Positions 41,371-46,128 of a stretch of DNA of 46,128 nt are shown in pieces. The notes under the pieces are model-generated. The model ran no database searches, was not told where the DNA came from, and saw nothing but the letters and a program-made list of their open reading frames with translations. Positions within the stretch are counted from its first letter, which is position 1. Every line of letters begins with the position of its first letter. A program made the position numbers and the translations under genes. The DNA lies in the NCBI GenBank assembly GCA_011389575.1, contig JAABUB010000022.1:1-46128 (forward strand). The letters are read 5' to 3'. The DNA comes from Desulfotignum sp. Lineage in GTDB: Bacteria > Desulfobacterota > Desulfobacteria > Desulfobacterales > Desulfobacteraceae.

Positions 41371-41401
41371 CGTGTAAATATGAACACGTAAAGTGAACAC
41401 G
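41371..41401 (+). repeat. Repeated TGAACACG half-sites
   Basis: TGAACACG occurs at 41381-41388 and 41394-41401 (13 bases apart), with an inverted, imperfect copy CGTGTAAA at 41371-41378. They lie 30 to 60 bases before the ferredoxin ATG and may be a regulator site. Confidence 0.45.
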
Positions 41402-41427
41402 CGTAACAAAAAAAAGGAAAAGAGTAG

Positions 41428-41778
41428 ATGGCAGCAGACATTTACCGCAGATTACAGCAGCAGCTGGACCAGTACTCCATGGGATTTCCTGAAACAGCAT
41501 CCGGAATCGAGATCAGGATTCTCCAGTACCTGTTCACAGAGCAGGAGGCACAAGTATTCTCCGTGCTCACCCCCATGCTGGAAACGGCCCGGGCGGTCGA
41601 TGAAGAGGACAGTGTCCGGGTGGATCAGGACCGGTGTATCGGCTGCGGCCTCTGTGTGTCTGTCTGTCCTGTGGAAGCCGTAACCCTTGCGCCCAAATCC
41701 GGATCAAACTACCGGACGCCGCCAGAGAGCATGACTGAGCAGATGATGCAGCTGGCCCGGAAACGGGGGGTGATATGA
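41428..41778 (+). CDS. 4Fe-4S protein, internally shortened
   Basis: 116 residues. Residues 1-52 (LDQYSMGFPETASGIEIRIL, YLFTEQEAQVFSVLTPMLET) are the opening of a family of about 370-residue iron-sulfur proteins. Residues 64-116 (VDQDRCIGCGLCVSVCPVEA, then RTPPESMTEQMMQLARKRGV) are their end, with one 4Fe-4S site. The normal middle (winged helix, Cys-rich CNCC region and a further cluster) is absent, yet the frame is open. It overlaps the QueG-like gene by 4 bases, so it may still be expressed. Confidence 0.75.
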   Translation: MAADIYRRLQQQLDQYSMGFPETASGIEIRILQYLFTEQEAQVFSVLTPMLETARAVDEEDSVRVDQDRCIGCGLCVSVCPVEAVTLAPKSGSNYRTPPESMTEQMMQLARKRGVI

Positions 41779-42899
41779 CCAGCCTGACCAGAGAGGATAT
41801 TATCGCAAAGGCCTGCGAACTGGGGTTCGAAGATGTGGGGTTTACCACGGCCGAGCCCTTTGAATCCCATCTGGGTTTTCTGAAAGACCGAAAGGATGAA
41901 TACGGCTGGGCCGAGGCCGCCGGGCTGAAGCTCATGGATGGAACCGATCCGAAAACGGTCATGGCCGATGCCCAAACCATCATTGTCCTCATGGAGGTCT
42001 ACTTCAAAAAACGGTTTCCCCGACAGATGGAGGGGCATTTCGGCCGGTGCTACCTGGACGACGACCGGGTGACCAAGGACGGGCTGTCCAGGCGTATCAA
42101 GGCCTTCCGGTCTTTTCTACGGGACAGCGGTATTGACTCGAAAGTCCCCTTTAACCTGCCACACCGGGTGGCGGCGGCCCGGGCCGGCATGGGTACTTTT
42201 GGAAAAAACTGCCTGTTCTACTCCAATAAAGTTGCCAGGCAGGGGTCCTGGGTTCTGCCCATCGCCGTTGTGGTGGACCGGGCCTTTGACCCGGACAAGC
42301 CCAGCGTTGAGATGGGGTGCCCGGACTGGTGCCGGAATGCCTGTATTTCCGCCTGTCCCACCCGGGCACTGAAGGGTAACGGCACCATTGATCCCAGAAA
42401 ATGCATCTCTTTTCTGACCTATTTCGGACAGGGCCTTACCCCCAGAGAGCTTCGGGAGCCCATGGGCATTTATGTCTATGGATGCGACCGGTGCCAGAAC
42501 GTCTGTCCCAGAAATGCCCCCTGGCTGGCTGCCGATCTGCCGGTCAATGAGCGGGTGGCGGCCAGGGAAAAGGATTTCCAACTTTCTTCCCTGCTTAACA
42601 TGGACGAATCCTATTTTGAATCCAGGGTATGGCCCCATATGTTTTACATGGGTCCGGACAGGCTGTGGCAGTGGAAAATGAATGTGGCCCGTGCCATGGG
42701 CAATACCCGTGATACCAGTTATGCTAAAGACCTGATCCAATGTTTTGGAGAAAACAGTGATGAACGGGTGCAGTCCATGTGTGCCTGGGCACTGGGACGG
42801 ATCAGGGACCAGCAGTCCCGGGCCGCTCTGGAGGAATTTCTGCCCGGCAGCACGGGTGTGCTTGAAGATGAGATCCGCTATGCTCTAAGTCTGACATGA
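41775..42899 (+). CDS. QueG-like double 4Fe-4S reductase
   Basis: 374 residues. Related to epoxyqueuosine reductase and reductive-dehalogenase-like proteins: cluster motifs CRNACISACPTRALKGN and YGCDRCQNVCPRNAPWL, followed by C-terminal HEAT-like repeats (NVARAMGNTRDTSYAKDLIQ, ALGRIRDQQSRAALEEFL). The N-terminal corrinoid-binding region is diverged from QueG, so tRNA modification is not certain. ATGA overlap with the ferredoxin gene implies they work together. Confidence 0.8.
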   Translation: MTSLTREDIIAKACELGFEDVGFTTAEPFESHLGFLKDRKDEYGWAEAAGLKLMDGTDPKTVMADAQTIIVLMEVYFKKRFPRQMEGHFGRCYLDDDRVTKDGLSRRIKAFRSFLRDSGIDSKVPFNLPHRVAAARAGMGTFGKNCLFYSNKVARQGSWVLPIAVVVDRAFDPDKPSVEMGCPDWCRNACISACPTRALKGNGTIDPRKCISFLTYFGQGLTPRELREPMGIYVYGCDRCQNVCPRNAPWLAADLPVNERVAAREKDFQLSSLLNMDESYFESRVWPHMFYMGPDRLWQWKMNVARAMGNTRDTSYAKDLIQCFGENSDERVQSMCAWALGRIRDQQSRAALEEFLPGSTGVLEDEIRYALSLT

Positions 42900-43178
42900 A
42901 CGACAGGCACAGGATCGAAAAAAGACACAACAGCTGCACAATGCCGCTTGTTTTTTTAAGCCCGGTCGCGCATGTCAGCCATGAGAGTGAAAGGCCCATC
43001 AAGATAGTATGGCACCTGCAGCATCCCATGCCGGTAGAAATGTTTGAGGAGAGTGAAAAAGGGCTGGTTTAACGCAAAACTCGCAAGGGGAAAAAATTGA
43101 TGATAATATCGACAAATTATTTTCAGCATGGTATTGATAAAAAACAATGTAAGGAATAATCACAAGAAGGGGTGAATT

Positions 43179-43562
43179 ATGGGCAAACAAACAATTTTAA
43201 TCGTTGATGACGAGCCTGATTTTGTGACAATGCTTAAACAAACCCTTCAAGATGAAGGATATATTGTTGACGTTGCGTACAATGGGATCGAGGCAATTCA
43301 AAAAGTAAAGAAAAGTCCGCCGGATGCCATTGTACTGGATATCATGATGCCGGAAAAAAATGGCTTCGAGGTCTGTTCCGAGCTTAAAAACGATGATCAG
43401 TATGCAGATATTCCAATTATTTTACTCACTGCGGTTTCAGACCATGTCAGCTCAACACAGTATTCCCATTCGCAGGGGGTGGATATGGAGGCAGATGATT
43501 ATCTGTCCAAACCGGCATCATATGAGGAGATCCTGGAAAGCATCCGATCACTTTTAGAGTAA
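43179..43562 (+). CDS. Single-domain response regulator
   Basis: 127 residues, receiver only: ILIVDDEPDFVTMLKQTL, AIVLDIMMPEKNGFEV, IILLTAVSDHV, DDYLSKPASYEEI. No output domain. GAAGGGG precedes the ATG. It faces the hybrid kinase gene tail to tail (11 bases between stops), and could be its phosphorelay partner. Confidence 0.9.
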   Translation: MGKQTILIVDDEPDFVTMLKQTLQDEGYIVDVAYNGIEAIQKVKKSPPDAIVLDIMMPEKNGFEVCSELKNDDQYADIPIILLTAVSDHVSSTQYSHSQGVDMEADDYLSKPASYEEILESIRSLLE

Positions 43563-43573
43563 AGTAACGTTAC

Positions 43574-45091
43574 TTATTCAGTTTGTCCGGTTTGCGCATT
43601 GCAGGGTAAAATTACCGTAAACAGGCTGCCACGGCCGGGCTCACTTTCTACATGGATACTGCCTTTCAAAGAGTCGACAAGTGATTTAACGATAGTAAGC
43701 CCCAGGCCGGTACCATTGATGAAACGGGTGTTATCATCTTTAACCCGGTAGAATTTTTCAAAAAGCCTGGGCAGATGTTTCTGTTCAATGCCAAACCCGT
43801 TGTCTTTTATTGTTACCCGAATATTCTCATCTCTGCTATCCAGTTTTATGGATATCTTACCCCCGTCCGGGGTATATTTTATGGCATTTGTGATCAGATT
43901 ACCAAAAATACTTTCCAGTGCTGTGGGGTCGCAGATCAATGAGGGCGTTTTTTTATCCGGCAGCTTCAACTCAATGGACAGGTTCTTCTTTCTGGCCTGG
44001 ACATCCTGAAATTCGACAATTTTTTTTAAAATATCCTCCGCATTCACCTTGACCGGCTCCAGGCATTCATTACCGGCTTCAATCCTTGAAATATCAAGAA
44101 GATCACCGATAAGAGAGATCAGGTTTTTGGTTTTATCCCTGGCACGGCCAATCAGATACTGGTTCTTTTCAGATTTCCCTGATTTTTCTGAATCACTTGC
44201 CTTGATAACCATGCCAAGTTGATCATGAATGACAGACAGAGGGGATCGAAGCTCATGTGACACCTGGGCCACAAACTCGGATTTCAACCGGTCAAATATT
44301 TTCAAATCCGTAATATCAGAGAGCGTCACCACCGCCCCCATGCATTTGGCATCCTCGTTTAAAACCGGCCGGCCCTCGGCAAGGATAAACCGCTCTTCGG
44401 ATAAAGCAAGTTCATAGGAAGGCATATCCTCATCTGCCTTATAATGGCCTCTGGAAATTTGCATTATATAATCGCACAAGCCTTTATCCTCAATACACAG
44501 CTCGATCATTTTACCCACACACGTATCATGACCCAGGTTGAGATATTTTTGAGCCACAGGGTTCATCAAAACAATCTGACCCCGAATATTGGTCACCATA
44601 AGGCCATGGGGCAGGGTTTCTATAATCGTACGGATACGGCTTTGTTCTGTTTCAAGGTCAATCAGATTTTTGTGCTGTTCCAGTTTAAGGGCGTTTGCCT
44701 CCAGCGTAAGGTGCAGGGTTTCAAATGCCCGTTTAATTACAATTCTCAGTTCGTCCGGTGTAAACGGTTTTGAGATAAAATCATATGCGCCTTTTTTCAT
44801 GGCTTCAATGGCGGTTTCAACGGTGCTGAAGCCTGTAAGCATGATAACCAGAACAGATTTATACTGTTCTTTGATCTTTGCCAGGACTTCAAAACCATCC
44901 ATGCCGGGCATTTTAATATCACAAAGGACAATGCAGATATCTTGGTTTTCAAGAATCTGTAACCCGTCTTGTCCATTTTCTGCACAGAGCACATCATACC
45001 CCATCCGGTAAAGAATCCGTTCACACCCATCCCTTATATCCATTTCATCATCAATCACCAGTATTTTAGGGATAGTTTCTTTACCTTCCAT
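43574..45091 (-). CDS. Hybrid sensor kinase: receiver-PAS-HisKA-HATPase
   Basis: 505 residues from ATG 45091 (AAGGACC upstream). Order: receiver (ILVIDDEMDIRDGC, VLCDIKMPGMDGFEVL, YDFISKPFTPDEL), a coiled linker, PAS (HGLMVTNIRGQIVLMNPVAQ), HisKA (FVAQVSHELRSPLSVIHDQL) and HATPase (NLITNAIKYTPDGG, DNGFGIEQ, NGTGLGLTIVKSL). No membrane helix, so it is soluble. It overlaps the upstream kinase gene by 11 bases; the two likely form a relay. Confidence 0.9.
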   Translation of the reverse strand: MEGKETIPKILVIDDEMDIRDGCERILYRMGYDVLCAENGQDGLQILENQDICIVLCDIKMPGMDGFEVLAKIKEQYKSVLVIMLTGFSTVETAIEAMKKGAYDFISKPFTPDELRIVIKRAFETLHLTLEANALKLEQHKNLIDLETEQSRIRTIIETLPHGLMVTNIRGQIVLMNPVAQKYLNLGHDTCVGKMIELCIEDKGLCDYIMQISRGHYKADEDMPSYELALSEERFILAEGRPVLNEDAKCMGAVVTLSDITDLKIFDRLKSEFVAQVSHELRSPLSVIHDQLGMVIKASDSEKSGKSEKNQYLIGRARDKTKNLISLIGDLLDISRIEAGNECLEPVKVNAEDILKKIVEFQDVQARKKNLSIELKLPDKKTPSLICDPTALESIFGNLITNAIKYTPDGGKISIKLDSRDENIRVTIKDNGFGIEQKHLPRLFEKFYRVKDDNTRFINGTGLGLTIVKSLVDSLKGSIHVESEPGRGSLFTVILPCNAQTGQTE

Positions 45092-46128
45092 GACCGGGTC
45101 CTTCCATATCCGGTGGTGACAATAACAATTCAATGACAAATGCCGTGCCTGAACCCACCGTGCTCTCAGCATAAATCTTTCCTCCATGGTCCTCAACAAT
45201 CCGGTAGGCCAGACTCAATCCCAGGCCGGTTCCTTTTCCCTGTTCCTTGGTGGTGAAAAACGGATCAAAGATTTTCAAAAGCATTTCATCCGGTATTCCA
45301 GGCCCTGTGTCTGTAATTTCAACAAAAACCTTATCTTTTTTCGGTGAAACCCAGCAGGATAAAGTTAACGTGCCTGTTCCATCCATCGCATCGGCAGCAT
45401 TTAAAATGATATTCATAAACACATGCTTTATCTTTTGAACGTCAACCGGTACAAGGGGAATGGGTTCATCAAAATCCTTATGAATCGTAATATTTTGAAA
45501 CAATGCCTGGTCTTCAACAAGAGAAAGGGTTTGTGACAATATCACCTTGATATCCTGGGGATGTATTTCATTGTCTGTCTTTCTTGCGAATGTCAGCAAT
45601 TCTTTTACGATAGATCTGCATCTTTTTGCATCTGTAAGAATTCGTTTCAGATCTTTTACAGCACCTTCGGGCAAAGTGTACTCTTCCATAACCAATTGTG
45701 TAAAAAGGGTGATTCCACCCAAAGGGTTGTTTAACTGGTGGGCAACCCCTGCAGCCAGTTCTCCAATGGACGACATTTTTTCCGCCTGGAGTAACTGGAC
45801 GTTTGTTCGCTCAAGTTCCGCCTCAATTTCCAGGGTTTCCCGTAAATCATGAAAAAAGCCCAGTGTGGCCACCTCTTTGTCACCATCATAAACAATTGCG
45901 GCATTGAGGCTTATGGGTATTTTTTCTCCGGTTTTTTTTTGAATCTCCACCCGGAAGGATCGTAAGGTTCCCTTTTCACCATACTCATCGCTTCTGAGCA
46001 TTTTCATGATATTCTTTGCGCCGTCATTGGGATAGATTTTTCGAATATCGAGTTTGCCGATCACCTCACCGACCTCATATCCTGAAATTTCACATGCCGC
46101 GTCATTGAAAATCAGAATTTCGCCGGTC
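45081..46128 (-). CDS. PAS-containing sensor histidine kinase, N-terminus cut by window edge
   Basis: At least 348 residues; the gene continues beyond 46128. The visible start is a PAS domain ([19 protein letters not shown]), followed by a short coiled region, HisKA with the phospho-acceptor in [20 protein letters not shown] (NtrB-like) and HATPase ([38 protein letters not shown]). Its 3' end overlaps the hybrid kinase gene. Confidence 0.9.
   Translation of the reverse strand, partial: TGEILIFNDAACEISGYEVGEVIGKLDIRKIYPNDGAKNIMKMLRSDEYGEKGTLRSFRVEIQKKTGEKIPISLNAAIVYDGDKEVATLGFFHDLRETLEIEAELERTNVQLLQAEKMSSIGELAAGVAHQLNNPLGGITLFTQLVMEEYTLPEGAVKDLKRILTDAKRCRSIVKELLTFARKTDNEIHPQDIKVILSQTLSLVEDQALFQNITIHKDFDEPIPLVPVDVQKIKHVFMNIILNAADAMDGTGTLTLSCWVSPKKDKVFVEITDTGPGIPDEMLLKIFDPFFTTKEQGKGTGLGLSLAYRIVEDHGGKIYAESTVGSGTAFVIELLLSPPDMEGPGHGR

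Noticed and set aside
42941..43072. A 43-residue plus-strand ORF and a 63-residue minus-strand ORF in the gap after the QueG-like gene
   Set aside because: No ribosome site, no recognisable family, and the two overlap on opposite strands. Neither can be supported.

Overview
The window reads as a chromosome segment of an anaerobic, mostly respiratory deltaproteobacterium. Octaheme cytochrome, QueG-like iron-sulfur proteins, remnants of tungsten aldehyde ferredoxin oxidoreductase, 2-hydroxyacyl-CoA dehydratase activase and FmdE, plus selenium-metabolism genes, point to a sulfate reducer of the Desulfobacterales (Desulfotignum/Desulfobacter-like). That placement is inference from gene content. 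No rRNA, tRNA, CRISPR array or intact IS element was found.

Layout. 1-5055: end of a sigma-54 activator, three repeated palindromic sites, a near-perfect -24/-12 promoter, then an OFA-type carboxylate transporter, acetyl-CoA synthetase and an Sfp-type phosphopantetheinyl transferase. 5082-8400: two Hsp20 genes and a three-gene two-component operon. 8400-12550: small proteins, thyX, a DUF3786 gene and several broken genes. 12561-12975: cold-shock gene with its own promoter, leader and terminator. 13150-17603: an ABC importer with a Tat-type binding protein, a DUF364 heavy-metal-chelation-like protein and an XRE-PBP regulator. 18176-23000: an APH-type kinase fused by overlaps into a YnjBCD-like ABC operon. 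23041-28414: an accessory zone of toxin-antitoxin modules and gene remnants. 28646-30496: spermidine-synthase-like protein and an old-yellow-enzyme flavoprotein. 31288-39256: a selenium-flavoured region (octaheme cytochrome with an in-frame TGA, its membrane cytochrome b, two 'selenodomain-associated' transferases, YedE, a TusA-like protein, DUF3343 and a YjeF-like kinase), interrupted by a vapBC pair. 39415-40385: a second vapBC and an activase remnant. 40777-46128: HPP protein, internally shortened ferredoxin, QueG-like reductase and signalling genes.

Two observations stand out. First, the octaheme tetrathionate-reductase-family cytochrome has TGA in place of a conserved active-site cysteine (NNF-Cys), followed 20 bases later by a hairpin with GG in its apical loop, exactly like a bacterial SECIS. 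It is very probably a selenoprotein, and the nearby YedE/TusA/DUF3343 genes fit that. Second, about a dozen loci are genes with internal deletions or two unrelated gene pieces fused at one point (methyltransferase, TetR, FmdE, MlaF-like/SHCLLN, ferredoxin/AOR, AlbA/HsdR, HepT/LysR, activase, and an in-frame shortened ferredoxin). This suggests a strong deletional process, with toxin-antitoxin modules clustered around the scars.
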